Positions 1 through 10,689 of a stretch of 64,000 nt of DNA are shown piece by piece (within the stretch, counting starts at the first letter, position 1; each line of letters begins with the position of its first letter). The stretch is taken from NCBI GenBank assembly GCA_030620095.1, contig JAUTXW010000347.1, positions 635,001-699,000 of the forward strand, given 5' to 3'. Both the position numbers and the translations under genes were made by a program. The notes below the pieces were generated by a model. It ran no database searches, was not told where the DNA came from, and saw nothing but the letters and a program-made list of their open reading frames with translations. The stretch is from Kuschelorhynchus macadamiae. Taxonomy: Eukaryota > Arthropoda > Insecta > Coleoptera > Curculionidae.

Positions 1-420
1 TCGCCAAAAAAATTTTTGCATTTTTATATTAAAAAAAGTGTTCAAAATGCAAATCAGGGCAATTTTTTATGTAACTGGTTTCAAGTATTCTAAAGAGTAA
101 AGAATTTCCTCGAAATATGGAAATCAAAAATTTCCACAGTTTGGAGTGGCAAGCAAAGCAAAATTTTCATGTAACTGATTTCAAGTATACAAAAGTTCGA
201 AAAATGAAAATTATGAATTTGGGCAGAAAAATTCTTATTTTGCACTATTAAGAGAAGCTTCTAGAAGATACAAAACTAGTTGGGTTCCTTATAACTGATT
301 TCAGGTGAACGAAAGTTGACCCAAAAATTCTATAGCCACTATATATCCAGGCATAAGTTTGCAAAATCTAGGGGGGGCCTTACCCCAATTTTATTCCCCT
401 TCAATTTTATGTATACCAGT
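1..420. repeat. degenerate tandem repeat, about 100-120 bp period
   Basis: The phrase TGTAACTGRTTTCAAGTAT recurs near 70, 170 and, decayed, near 291, each time followed by AAAGTT/AAAGAG-like sequence. This suggests three decayed copies of a unit of about 100-120 bp. No coding signal is seen. Confidence 0.45.
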
Positions 421-879
421 ACCAAGGGAAATTAAATGCGGATTTTCGAAATATAGCAATATTTAAAGCACATTATTTTCTTTCATTTCATTATTTTATC
501 AAGCCATACACTGCTCACAGAATTCTTATTGCTTGTTTGAATATCAAAATGCCTACCTTTTAATGCTCTTTCAGTCACTCAAAGATATGGAAATTGCACT
601 TTTCCTTTACACACTAAGTACAAAGAAAATAAATGACCGTACACTGATGAAACTTGCACGGATTTTTAACTAAAAATACCATCATTTCAAAGTCACAGTG
701 TTTAAAATCACCAACAAAAAGATAAACGAAAGAAAATGACCAGTGTGACAGTTACAATTACTGCCATCGCTAATAATGTTTCAAAACGTCACCGGAGAGA
801 TTACAATTTTGTTTCCAAGGCTAACCTGACCAAAGATGAGTTTAAACTGAACACGCGTTGTACTTATCCAAATCACTTC
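421..879. other. AT-rich stretch, nothing recognised
   Basis: No protein similarity, RNA gene or repeat stands out. The 63-codon frame at 736-927 has no recognisable motif and runs into the foldback element that follows. Confidence 0.5.
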
Positions 880-1393
880 CACCCGTATTCACTAAAGCGG
901 TTTAAATTTGGACTAGGTTTAACTTGATAGTTATAGGTTTAAGATGGCAATTTTAACAATTGAACAAATAATTCTTCTAAATGTCACAATTACAAAATGA
1001 CGGTGACATAGGCGAAACATAATAGGCGAACTAAGATTTTAAGTACTATGGCAACTAGATCTGGTCTAACTCTTAAACCTTTTTAGTGAATACGGGGGTT
1101 CAGGTCTTGCACAAAAATTACCTGTCGTATTATGTCTTATGGGTATGAACTTCTAAGATTTTTGAGCGGATTCCATGTAATAAAATGTTTATAAGCTTAA
1201 CATCAGCTTTTATCGGCAATTATACTTTACGTTTATTTAAAGAAAAAGAAGGACGATTTGCTGTTGTCACTGTCATTTTGTAATTGTGACATTCGGAAAA
1301 ATTATTTGTGCCATTGTTGTTTATGTCATTTTAAATCTACAACTGTGAAGTTAGACTTGGTCTAAATTTAATTCTCTTTAGTGAATACGGGTG
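880..1393. mobile_element. foldback MITE with about 125-bp inverted arms
   Basis: The left arm starts CACCCGTATTCACTAAAG (880-897) and the right arm ends with its reverse complement (1376-1393). Similarity continues inward: a stretch with TGTCACAATTACAAAATGAC near 980-1005 is matched in reverse near 1265-1290. An extra, partly matching end (TTTTAGTGAATACGGGGG, from 1081) lies inside, suggesting a nested or duplicated terminus. There is no coding capacity. Superfamily unknown, and no clear target duplication was found. Confidence 0.7.
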
Positions 1394-1789
1394 TCATTGA
1401 AACAGTTTTTAGCTTTTTATCTGAACCTCCAGGATTTGTTAAAAAACAAACAAATAATAATTAAAAAGTAAAAAAATGGGCGTCGATTTTGCTATTTTAA
1501 ATGGGACATCCTGAAAATATTATTTCATTAAATCTGTCTTCATATTGATTATAAATATACCTGGTTTGAAAATTTTAAAGACATACGAGAAAATTGACAA
1601 AAACATTGCCATAAGAGGCAATATCTTAGAAAGAGAAAACAACATATAAATATCGAAAGTAAACCCGGTTGTCTTAAAAGATAAAGTATCAAACCTGCCT
1701 GGTATTCCTATATACAATCAGCAAGAAGATAGGTACATATATAATAAACCAATATTATAAAGGATATTCCATTTAAAATAACAAAATTG
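1394..1789. other. AT-rich spacer
   Basis: No gene seen. Near 1765-1785 the phrase ATTCCATTTAAAATAACAAA resembles the terminal boxes of the TACAGGGTGT-type transposons elsewhere in the window, so an old transposon edge may lie here. Confidence 0.4.
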
Positions 1790-3189
1790 AAGCTCATTTT
1801 CTAAACCTCAAATTTTGCAAAAACATCAAGTATTATGCTGAAATTAAGTGGTAACATTTTGGTACAAATCTAAGATGGCGGAACAAAATGGCGGCATAAT
1901 AAAATGTTGAAGAATTCAGCCTGAAAAAAACTGCTTAATGGTTTGATTTCAGTGGTACTAATTGAAGATGGCCGAACAAAATGGCGGCCATATAAAGAGT
2001 TTGTAATCGTAAAAAAATCACAATCTCAGTTTTTACACATCTTTACGTTTTAGCACCGCCGGCGCCAGTCGGTATGTCTGTCTGTCTGTCTGTCAGTTCG
2101 CGGCATAGCTTAAAGCTACTGACCTGATTGGCTTCAAATTTTTGTCAAAAATTAAGGGTCACATGGATATGACCTGGTAATATTCTGGTAGAAATCCAAA
2201 AATGGCGAAACAAAATGGCGGCTTAGTGAAATGTTAAAAAAATTATTATGAAAAACTACTTATCCAATTTATTTCAAATTTGCATAAACATCAAGTATTA
2301 TGTTGGAATCAACTGGTAAAGTTTAGTACGAATCCAAGATGGCGGAACAAAATGGCGGTATAATAAAATATTTAAAATTCTAACTAATTCTGGTATAAGG
2401 CTCTAGTAAAATAGACTAGACTAGTAAAACTGTTTTACTAATTCAAGATAGCGGAACAAAATTGCGGTGAAATAAAATGTTTGTAATCGTGAAGAAAATC
2501 TCCCTCTCAAGACTTACATATCTACACGTTTTGGCGTCTCTAGATGCTAAAAACATGTTTTATCAATTCCGTCGGTCCGTCTGTCGGTCTGTCTGTCAGT
2601 TCGCGACGTAGCTTAAATACTACTTACCCGATTGACTTCAAATTTTGACCAAAAATTAAGGGTCAAATGGGGATGGCCTGATAATATTTTGGTAAAAATC
2701 CAATATGGCGGAACAATGTTAAAACATTTTTGTTAGAGTGGTGTATTATTTGGAGTAAAAAAAACAAATATTTTTTTAAATTGTCGACGTTTCTCAACTT
2801 AATGGTTGTATCCTGTATGAAACCTATATTATCAGTATTTTTACTCCGTTGTTCAGCATATATTTCCCAGATATTAAGTTTCTAAATGGTTTTCGTTAAC
2901 AATACTCTTGGTGTATTATTTAGAGTTAGGATCCAGTAAAAAAATCTATTTTTAAATAGTCGACGTTGCGCAACTTTATTGTTACATATTCAGGACATAT
3001 ATGTAGATTCTATATCCAGCATGGACCCATATTATCAGTCTTTAATGGGAGACTTATTTAATTTATTTTAAATTATGCTCAAAAGTCAAGTGTGGCATAG
3101 GTAGAAAGGAAATGGTAAACATACTGGTAAGAATTCAATATGATGAAACAAAATGGCGCCCAATTAAATTTAAGAGCCAGTATATGTAA
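1790..3189. repeat. AAAATGGCGG interspersed family, tandemly repeated block
   Basis: The words AAGATGGCGGAACAAAATGGCGG recur near 1872, 1967, 2200, 2335 and 2700. They are spaced by a repeated phrase, CAAAAATTAAGGGTC, and by two GTCTGTCTGTCTGTC tracts (near 2072 and 2580), giving a higher-order unit of about 500 bp. Related pieces occur at 16680-17359, 19579-19945, 30775-30865 (reverse) and 59090-59170. No protein is evident; the class is unknown. Confidence 0.7.
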
Positions 3190-4510
3190 CACTGTGACCA
3201 TAGTGAAATGCAGTCTTAACGTGCGGGTCCAAAGGTCACCAACATTATGAATCAAATCAGAAAACACAGTGAATACCAAAATGTTGTGTGATTCTTTTAT
3301 CGAGCTATTAAATCTCGATGGGCTATTTACAAATATACAGGGAGAAAGAAAATAGTTTTTTTTTATTATATTACGCAATATTATTAAGATAGCCACGTTA
3401 TTTTATATATTAAATGCCGACGGACTAAATAAGAAAATTCGCTACATATGTATTTGGTTAAAATTTTTTAAAATTAAAATTCACTGGCTAGTGTAGGGAA
3501 TGTACAGAAACTTGTGCATGAAAAAAAAAAACATAATTTACTTCCGAAGAAGATTAAGAAATGTACACGAAAAAATCCAAAGGCAAAAGACTTAAGTTAC
3601 AATGCAAAAATGGATATTCATAATGCAATTTATGATTTATACACGTCAAAGACTAATATAATCCTTCAGAAACTTTTTAATATTATAGACTAAAAAATAT
3701 CATCATCACTTAAAAAGTCCTCATCTTCTGAGTCGTCCTCAAATGGCGCAATGATCATTGGTGCTATTTCGACATTTAGACCATTGTTCACGTGTTTTTC
3801 GTAATATGATTTTGTCCCAGCCCATATTAATTCTATTGCGTTAAACTGGCAATGGTATGGCGGCAGTCGTAAAACCTCATGTCCATTTTCCCGTAATATT
3901 TCATCTGCGGCATATATTGTTTTAATAGATTTTGCCATTAAAAGAAGTTCTAGTTTCGGCATATTGGGTAAAGGATTTTGTTTTATTAGCCAGTCATAAA
4001 TATCACTTTTCTTCCAGGATGAAGTAGGTTGTTTATTTAAAATTCTTGAATGATAAGATACATTGTCCAGAATGATTAAAGATGGAGCATCTAAATTTGG
4101 AATCAGTTGTTCTTTTAACCACTTTTCAAAGAGTTCACAGTTCATATTATCATGGTAGTCTATACTTTTGGATGTTGAAGAAAACAGTAAACTTGCACCT
4201 GGGAGAAATCCTGTTGAAGAACCTGCATGCAAAACGATGAAACGTTTTCTCGTCCCACATCCCTTTTTTCTCTTGACACTTTTTACACTTTTTTACATTA
4301 GAAAATATCCAAGTCTCGTCTAAAAATACCACTTTTCTAAATTTCGATTAACATTTTGCGTGTATTTCTTTAAAAACTGGATACGCTGACTTGCTATATG
4401 TGGCAACTCGCATAAAAATCTTCGATTACAGTCCTTTTTTACAGGTAATAAAAGAAAAACAAACTTGAAAAGTTTGTCGTTGATAAATTGTATGAGCCGC
4501 ACGATAACAC
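3190..4510 (-). mobile_element. IS630/Tc1-mariner-like DNA transposon relic inserted in the AAAATGGCGG family
   Basis: Sequence on both sides aligns to one continuous copy of the surrounding repeat: 3070-3180 matches 19660-19770, and 4510-4640 matches 19795-19945. The roughly 1.3 kb between is therefore an insertion. It carries a DDE-type transposase relic on the minus strand. Exact ends and target duplication were not resolved. Confidence 0.65.
3690..4332 (-). pseudogene. DDE transposase relic with long second-D-to-E spacing
   Basis: Read on the minus strand, a first piece (4332-4150) holds FLDETWIF, a likely first catalytic Asp. After a frameshift near 4240 a second piece (4232-3690, 180 residues) holds an HAGSSTGFLPGA block, IILDNVSYHS (second Asp), LRLPPYHCQFNAIELIWA (Glu) and an acidic C-terminal tail. 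I count about 77 residues between the second Asp and the Glu, far more than the 34-41 usual in Tc1/mariner families. The PYHC-N-IE-IW signature is typical of DDE_3/IS630-related proteins common in insect genomes. The long spacing recalls the DD82E (Sailor) group, but that link is inference. A lone frame at 4320-4547 shows no motif. The copy is inactive because of the frameshift. Confidence 0.75.
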
Positions 4511-4640
4511 TGCTTTTGACTATATGTACTAAATTAACTTGGATCACACTTCACTCTTCCTAACAAAAGTAATAATTCATACCGAGGGAAGTCTCGGGTA
4601 AAGGAATTTATCGATTTTTAAGCATCTACATTAAAATTCT
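4511..4640. repeat. end of the AAAATGGCGG family copy
   Basis: This segment (ending with a TCTCGGGTAAAGGAATTTAT phrase) matches 19795-19945 and marks the far side of the DDE-element insertion. Confidence 0.55.
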
Positions 4641-5789
4641 TTGACATTTTGTCGAACTAAATAACTTATCCAAAATAATTGCCCTTCAAAATTGGAAAGT
4701 CGTTTCTGTAAAACGATGAAATCTGAAAATAAATTTTAAAAATTATAATAACATTTTGGCCAATATCCCAACACACAGCAGCTGATATGCGTAAATCTGT
4801 TTACAAAAAACCTACCCACAACAGAAATTCTTTTCGGTTTGATTATGTAGTAGGTTGATATTAAGGAAAAAGTATCAACTGTGATATAAATTTTGCTCTT
4901 TTAAAAATGTTAATGGCTTTTTTAAAGGCGTAAATATATTTTATCATTTAAACCCACGATGGTTTACTACCCACAGGATTCGATTCGTCCCCATAAGGTA
5001 GATTTGTTTGTATTCCGAAAAATATTATGTATAAATAAATCAGTGCGTTAGTTATGATATAATTGTGAGCTATTTCTAAGCAAACGCAGGTGTAAAGAAA
5101 ATAAGAGGTTTATGTGGGCATAAACATGATTTTAAATTTCTACATGGAAGGAAAACCGCCTAACATCTGTGCGTTCCTATCATCCTACGAGTTTACGTTA
5201 TGAGCGTTAACATTTGTTGAATGGTCATTGTTTTATGGTTGTTCCTTAAAGCATACAATAATAATTGATACAATTTTGTTGATGAAAAAAAAAACATCTT
5301 TGTTAATTCAAAAAATCTAACATCACTGTTTTTTAGTGTTCATGGTTGGCACCATAGAACTTAAAGAAATAATTTTTTTTGTGGGTGTCTCACACTCAGG
5401 ATTTGACTTTGGGGGAGGCTGAAAGTGGCTTCACCCAGGACTGATCCTGGGAAGTGGGGAGGGTTGGAATCATAAGGAACAAAAAATACTTAATTTATTT
5501 TTCTTAAAGTGATAAAATTCTCGACAGTTTTCTTATTTAACACAAACCTCTATTCTTTACAGTGGTGTACATAAAATTGACACGTAAAATTACCATTACG
5601 CATTTTCTCAACATTTGTGGTCTATAGGGATTAGAGCTATTTTTTAATACAACAAAGTGCATAAATGGTAGGTGTCTTTAACAAACAGAATAATTAAGTT
5701 ATGTTCTTGGAAAGGCTGTGCAACTTTTTTAAAAAGTTCACCATAGGCGTAGATATCTTTATTTAATTAAATATGTGCATGGTGGCATC
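4641..5789. other. AT-rich stretch, no gene
   Basis: No supported coding region. A locally GC-richer patch at about 5380-5480 could be an old short element, but no diagnostic motif is visible. Confidence 0.45.
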
Positions 5790-5929
5790 TTAAACACGAT
5801 TTTTAGTGAAGTTATGGGATTTGACGATTTTGCACATAGGTAGCCATGATAGTTCGTTCCTAGAATTAAATAGATGAAATGTGAATCATTATTGATGTTT
5901 AGTAAATGATCTGGTCCGAACAGTGTAAA

Positions 5930-6851
5930 ATGAATCCGAATAATACGTACTCAAATGAAGTTCTTATGAAGTTGTTTATTCTACATGGGCAATGTGTTCA
6001 AATAATAGCGAGAACTAGCAGAAAATTTAACGCAATGTATCCTGATTTACCACAACCGAACGAAAGGAAGTTTGTGAGAATACAGAACAATTTTGGAAAT
6101 TATATCTCCAGATTAACGACTTCTTATACTTTAACGAAACTTGTGACTGCTGATGAAGATAATGTTCAGCCTTCAATTCGGTGTGCAGTGTGAGATTTGT
6201 GTGTATCGTACTCATCAATCCAATTTTGTCCATGTATAATATACATCCATTCAGATTCTCTAAAGTTCAAGCTCTTAAACCGGAAGATTATGTACGAAAA
6301 ACTCAGTTTTGTGAAATGGTTTTGATTTGCATTCAAGAGAATCACAATTTTTTAAAAAATATTATTTGGACTGACGAGGCTAGGTTTTCAAAGGAAGAGA
6401 TTTTTAATAGAACGAACACTTTTAGGCCGATCTAAACCTTTATGTGACCAAAGAAATGGGGTTTCAAAATAAATTCAATTTTAACGTTTTTTGTAACATG
6501 AAAAAATTAGTTTTCAAATTTATTAATTATAACATTAAAATACCTACAAATATTGAGATCTACTGTAAGTCACTTTCTTGCTGGTCTAGACGATTAGAAC
6601 CTTGGGATTGGCCAGCGAGGTTGCCCGACCTCACGCCACTGGACTTTTGTTTATAGGGTAATATGAAAGAAAAAGTGTATATGAGAGTTGCACAAAACAA
6701 GGAAAAATTACGGCAACGAGTAGTTCAGTGTATTGAACTCGATGCCAGTGAATTTAAAAGAGCCACTACACACCGTGTGAAATGTTTGGAGTGCAATGGC
6801 CAACTCTTTCAACATATACTGTCTACTGAAACACAAATAATATTTTCTTGA
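5930..6851 (+). pseudogene. DD41D-type transposase relic (element 1)
   Basis: The ATG at 5930 opens MNPNNTYSNEVLMKLFILHG, the helix-turn-helix start typical of this family. A second piece (6250-6435) carries a FSKVQALKPEDYVRKTQFCE block and IIWTDEARFSKE with the first catalytic Asp. A third piece (6560-6656) has WPARLPDLTPLDFCL with the last Asp, then a C-terminal helix region (6663-6851). The central QxDGAPxH block with the second Asp is missing, and frameshifts and stops separate the pieces, so it cannot be functional. The role in the intact family is cut-and-paste transposition at TA sites. Confidence 0.85.
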
Positions 6852-6879
6852 CTGTATCTGACATGATAATTTTATTGTT

Positions 6880-6971
6880 ATTTTTTCAAATTGTATAATT
6901 TATGAAATGGTTCTGTATTCGCCCAAACTTCCTTTCGTTAATTTGTGGTAATTCAAGTTATGTTACGTTAA
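6880..6971 (-). other. inverted second copy of transposase start, inner part (element 1)
   Basis: In reverse, this stretch matches sense codons of the transposase at about 6030-6110, for example GAAAGGAAGTTTG near 6061. It continues past the PLE insertion at 9118-9216. Read on the minus strand, the outer part starts with an ATG in TAAAATGAATTCGAATAATA and stays open for about 33 codons similar to the real N terminus. Confidence 0.7.
6958..6971. repeat. 14-bp target-site duplication, left copy
   Basis: TTATGTTACGTTAA here is repeated exactly at 9104-9117 and flanks PLE1. Confidence 0.8.
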
Positions 6972-6972
6972 C

Positions 6973-8960
6973 ATAGAACGGAAACACAGGCAGAAAAAAA
7001 TCCATCAAGAAGTTACACTTAAGCAACGAAAGAAGTTTGAAGCCCTCCTGAACAGAAAAAATCCAGTGAAACTTCCGCAGAACACAGTTATCAACCTGTC
7101 ATCGAAGCCGTTCTCCGAAGCAGAACTTTCCGTCCTTTCCAAGGGCCAAAACTTCGCAATAGCACCGAGTAGTATTCACGTAGAAGGTATAGTATCTTCT
7201 GTTGAAGCAGCAATCATAAGATTACCAGTGGAACAAGCCGATGAAGTCAGATATGAGAAAGCGAAGATCATTAAAAACTCAAAACCACCGAAGTCGAACC
7301 TCTCCGCAGCCGAAAAAACAGCAATGAAGACCTTAAACGAAGACGCAAACATTCTGGTACTTCCAGCAGATTGGACAGAACAGAATATGTGAAAAAGGTT
7401 ACTCAACTTTTGGACAACAACACCTATAAGGTTATGCAGGCAGACCCCAGAAGTAGAATAGAAAGACGCATTACCAATTTGATCAACACATCCAGTCTAC
7501 CACCAGCGGAGAAAAAATCATTCAAACCAAGCAGCTCCAAGATTCCCAGGTTCTACGGTCTTCCGAAGATACACAAGGACAACATACCACTTTGACCGAT
7601 CGTCAGTGCAATAGACTCGCCCACATACAAACTAGGTAAATATCTTTTAAATTTTCTTAATCCACTTACTGGAAAAACAGATTCTTTTATTAAAAACTCT
7701 GCACATTTCGTGGAAAAACTCAAGACAATCCAGTTGGATCCCGAAGATATTTTGGTCAGTTTCGATATAGAATCACTTTACACAAATGTTCCTGTCAACG
7801 ACTCAATTTCCATTATATCAGACATACTGGATAACAATAATCTCGATAAGAACTTAATAGACCTAGTGGAAACTTGTCTTACATCTACTTATTTCATTTT
7901 TCAAGGAACTTTTTATGAACAAACTTCAGGGGCAGCTATGAGATCTCCTCTATCACCTGTGGTAGCGAATATCTTTATGGAAGCCTTTGAGGATATTGCT
8001 CTAACATCTTCTCCACTAAAACCGAAGCACTGGTTTAGATATGTAGATGATACTTTTGTTGTTTGGCCTCATGGACAGGACAATCTCCTCATATTTCTGG
8101 ACCACCTTAATCAGCAACATCATAATATCAAGTTCACGATGGAAATTGAATCTAATGGAACAATTCCCTTACTAGATGTATGTGTTCAAAGGAAGGAAAA
8201 TGGTACATTAGGACATTCTGTGTCTAGAAAACCGACGCATACAAATAGATACTTAAATGCAAATTCTCGTCACCATCCAGCACAACAGAAATCGGTTATT
8301 AACTCATTAGTATCCAGAGCTATTTCGATTTCTGATCAAGATTCTTTAACATCGAAACTGACCGAAGCTCTCAGAGGGAATGGCTATCGCACTGAAGATA
8401 TTACGCGTTCAGTTAAAATATATAGTAAACCAACTCCGCCAAAGGAGACTGATAAAGAGCCATCAGTAGGTAGTGTTGTTCTTCCCTACATACATGGCAC
8501 TACAGACAAAATAGGACGATTACTTCGGCGGTCCAACATACGTACAATCTTCAATATACATAAGAAGATTGGACAATGCTTGCGATCCCCGAAAGATCTT
8601 GTACCTTTCCAAACAGAAGGAGTATATAAAATTCCTTGCTTCTGTGGAGAGGTGTATGTGGGAGAAATAGGACGCTCAATATCAACTAGACTTAAGGAAT
8701 ATGAACGATGTATTAAAAAGAAACAAATTGTTCAATCTGCTGTAGCTGAACACCAGAATAACACTGGCCATTTCATAAATGTAAAGGAAACCAAGGTTCT
8801 AGCATCGATTCCAGGTTTTTATAAACGAAAAGTTAGAGAATCTATTGAAATATTTAAACATATAAAAAATTTCAATAGAGACACGGGTTACGATCTACAT
8901 CACACGTGGAAACCGATCTTAACACAGGGTCACGGTTCTGAGAGCACAAGTCGGGTATAA
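6973..8960 (+). pseudogene. Penelope-like reverse transcriptase / GIY-YIG endonuclease
   Basis: The open frame begins at the left junction of the element with a basic region, then an NFAIAPSSIHVEGIVSSVEA block (7150-7215) typical of PLE proteins. A small deletion near 7375 shifts the frame, and a TGA at 7594-7596 (probably a decayed CGA) interrupts it. From Met 7710 the frame runs 416 residues: FDIESLYTNVPV (residues 18-29), SGAAMRSPLSPVVANIF (73-89), the polymerase core FRYVDDTFVVW (109-119), then a linker. The endonuclease has GVYKIPC (304-310), VYVGEIGR (315-322, YVG in place of YIG) and the catalytic-type Arg in STRLKE (near 327). The family copies its RNA at a nicked target. With only two lesions this is a young copy, but not active. 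Confidence 0.92.
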
Positions 8961-8993
8961 AAGCCCGCCTGAATCTCTTCGAGCTCATTCAGT
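8954..8993 (+). promoter_or_regulatory. candidate core promoter in PLE1 terminal region
   Basis: TATAAAAG at 8956-8963 overlaps the end of the ORF. An initiator-like TTCAGT lies at 8988-8993 (A at 8991), 35 bp from the first T of the box, slightly longer than the usual 30-31 bp. A promoter in the terminal repeat fits the PLE life cycle. Transcription was not shown. Confidence 0.45.
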
Positions 8994-9017
8994 GTTCAGA
9001 TCTCTTAGAGTAAAGAT

Positions 9018-9056
9018 CCTTGAAGATGCCCCGTGCAATCTAAGGCGAAACGTCGG
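9018..9056 (+). ncRNA. hammerhead-ribozyme-like motif of PLE1
   Basis: A TTGAAGATGCC arm and an AAGGCGAAACGTCGG arm can form a short stem II (GCC/GGC). They are followed by GAAAC and a minimal palindromic stem III (ACGT) before the expected cleavage C. Hammerhead motifs in PLE terminal repeats are established knowledge. Here the CUGANGA core is imperfect, so activity is doubtful. Confidence 0.5.
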
Positions 9057-9103
9057 ATAGTAATTCCAATTTGACACGGTCTAATCCCAAGAACCATGAT
9101 TTC

Positions 9104-9117
9104 TTATGTTACGTTAA
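9104..9117. repeat. 14-bp target-site duplication, right copy
   Basis: TTATGTTACGTTAA, identical to 6958-6971. Confidence 0.8.
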
Positions 9118-9310
9118 ATTTTCTGCAAATTCTATTATTTGATCACATTGCTCACGTAAAATAAAAAACTTCATAAGAATTTTATTTGATTGCGTATTAT
9201 TCGAATTCATTTTACACTGTTTTAAGACTCCTAGCAACGAACTATCATGGCTACCTATGACGAAAAAACGTCGAATCTCATAAATTTACCAAAAATAGTG
9301 ATTTTTTTAG

Positions 9311-10384
9311 GAATCCTGGCATTTTAAGTATAGGAACATGCTATATGATTTGAAAGCAAATTTAAATGTCTTCAGTTTTTAAAACAATATACAGGGTAGA
9401 GATAGGTATAAGACAGTATGAAGGGAAAATATTTAGAATTTATCAGCCATTCAAAAAAAGTAACAATATATACTGAGTGTTCCATTTAAAATAACAAAAT
9501 TGCTACGACTTTTAGGTAGAAGCGGCAACACTGTATTGCTGAAAATATTTTGTAGAGCGCTGTCCATTTACCCAAGAAACCAGATTTTCAGAACAACCCT
9601 GCCACCCGGTTTGCTCAAACCTAACCTAATCTACCATCGACCTTGAATCACCCTATAAAATGTTTTAGAGGAATAATTTGAAACATTTTTGTAGAAATCT
9701 GGAACAAATCATGAACATGAACAAATTTACCAACACTTTATTCACAAAGAATTTTTATATTATGTGCTTCTAGGGGTATGCCGATATTCTTTTGGTTTTC
9801 GAAATATTTGACTTAAAATTTACTTTAAAAAAGCTAGTGACATTAGCTAGAGCAGCAATGCATTTTCTAAGGCAAATGCCATATTAAAAAGTCACTCTTA
9901 ATTCATTGGAATCTCCAAAGTTGTGCTTGATGACCAGAACGGTCAATATCTCTCCATCTGCAGTCATGCCGATAGGTGTCACCTCCTACATAGAATGTTT
10001 TAAAACGTCTTGACCGCAGCATCCTCTCGGTCGTTGCAGACGTCGAGGAATATGAATTCCGATGTATTTCGATCCGGCGACCCAGATAGATTACCTCTTT
10101 TTTTTCGAAAACCGCAAGTTGCATAGTTGTTAGACCGCAGGATTTCATTACACACGAATTCAAACGAGGGAAACTTATATCTTACAGTGTCGATTACAGA
10201 AGGAGAGTCGTTTTTCTCGATGGCGTTCAGCCCCTTATAGAGAAATTATTGTTCTTTCACGCGGGATGCTAAAGCGTTACGAATTATTTGCTGCTAGGAA
10301 ACTGAACTGATCAAAATTTCAATTTTAATGACCATATAAAAAAATTCTTAAAAATGCATATTTTAGTCTAAATATTTTATTCAA
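9311..10384. other. AT-rich spacer with a transposon-end box
   Basis: GAGTGTTCCATTTAAAATAA (from 9476) is a decayed TACAGGGTGT-type end. The 86-codon minus-strand frame at 9903-10163 has no recognisable motif. Confidence 0.4.
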
Positions 10385-10689
10385 TTTTAAAGATTTCTTA
10401 AATACTAACACTAAACTAAAACTTGTTGATTCTTTAATTCTAAGGGGCCTTGATTATTGTTGTTCTAACGATAAACATAAATTACAAATTTTACATAATA
10501 TTATGATGGTATATCTCTAATTTTTAATAGATTTCAATGAACTAAATTACGATTTATTACGCGAAATCCACTTATTGTTTGTTTTATTCATAAAATAATT
10601 TAAAACAAATTACCTAAGTGTTTATATGAAAAAATTCAGTTTCTAAATAATATTCATAATTTAAATATTAGAAATCAAAATAACTTGCA
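10385..10689 (+). pseudogene. jockey/CR1-like LINE reverse transcriptase, C-terminal relic (left part)
   Basis: A decayed plus-strand reading contains KLLVDSLILRGLDYC, then a region ending NIHNLNIRNQNN. These are characteristic of the last third of jockey-type ORF2 proteins, after the polymerase domain. Several stops and frameshifts are present. The reading breaks at about 10690 where PLE2 begins, and a possible continuation with an AT-rich 3' UTR follows at 11504-11740. Confidence 0.6.

Larger units (their letters stand above)
6972..9103 (+). mobile_element. Penelope-like element PLE1, 5'-truncated
   Basis: About 2.1 kb between exact 14-bp repeats. It encodes a reverse transcriptase joined to a GIY-YIG endonuclease, the defining architecture of canonical Penelope-like elements. 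Coding sequence begins immediately at the left junction, so the 5' end is truncated. Downstream of the ORF are a TATA-like box, an initiator-like site and a hammerhead-like motif, as expected for the terminal (pLTR) region of this class. Confidence 0.9.
5790..9310 (+). mobile_element. Tc1/mariner-like DD41D element no. 1, right arm split by PLE1
   Basis: The left arm (about 5790-6110) is matched in reverse by 6880-6971 plus 9104-9310. The break in the right arm is filled exactly by a Penelope-like element with a 14-bp duplication. For example, CATGATAGTTCGTTCCTAG near 5846 has its partner CTAGCAACGAACTATCATGG near 9231. The arms include about 60 codons of transposase start, so the right end carries an inverted second copy of the DNA-binding domain. 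Outer limits are approximate. Confidence 0.75.

Noticed and set aside
736..927. 63-codon frame as a gene
   Set aside because: It enters the foldback MITE at 880 and has no motif.
9903..10163. 86-codon minus-strand frame
   Set aside because: No motif, no homologous neighbour and no splice or promoter context.
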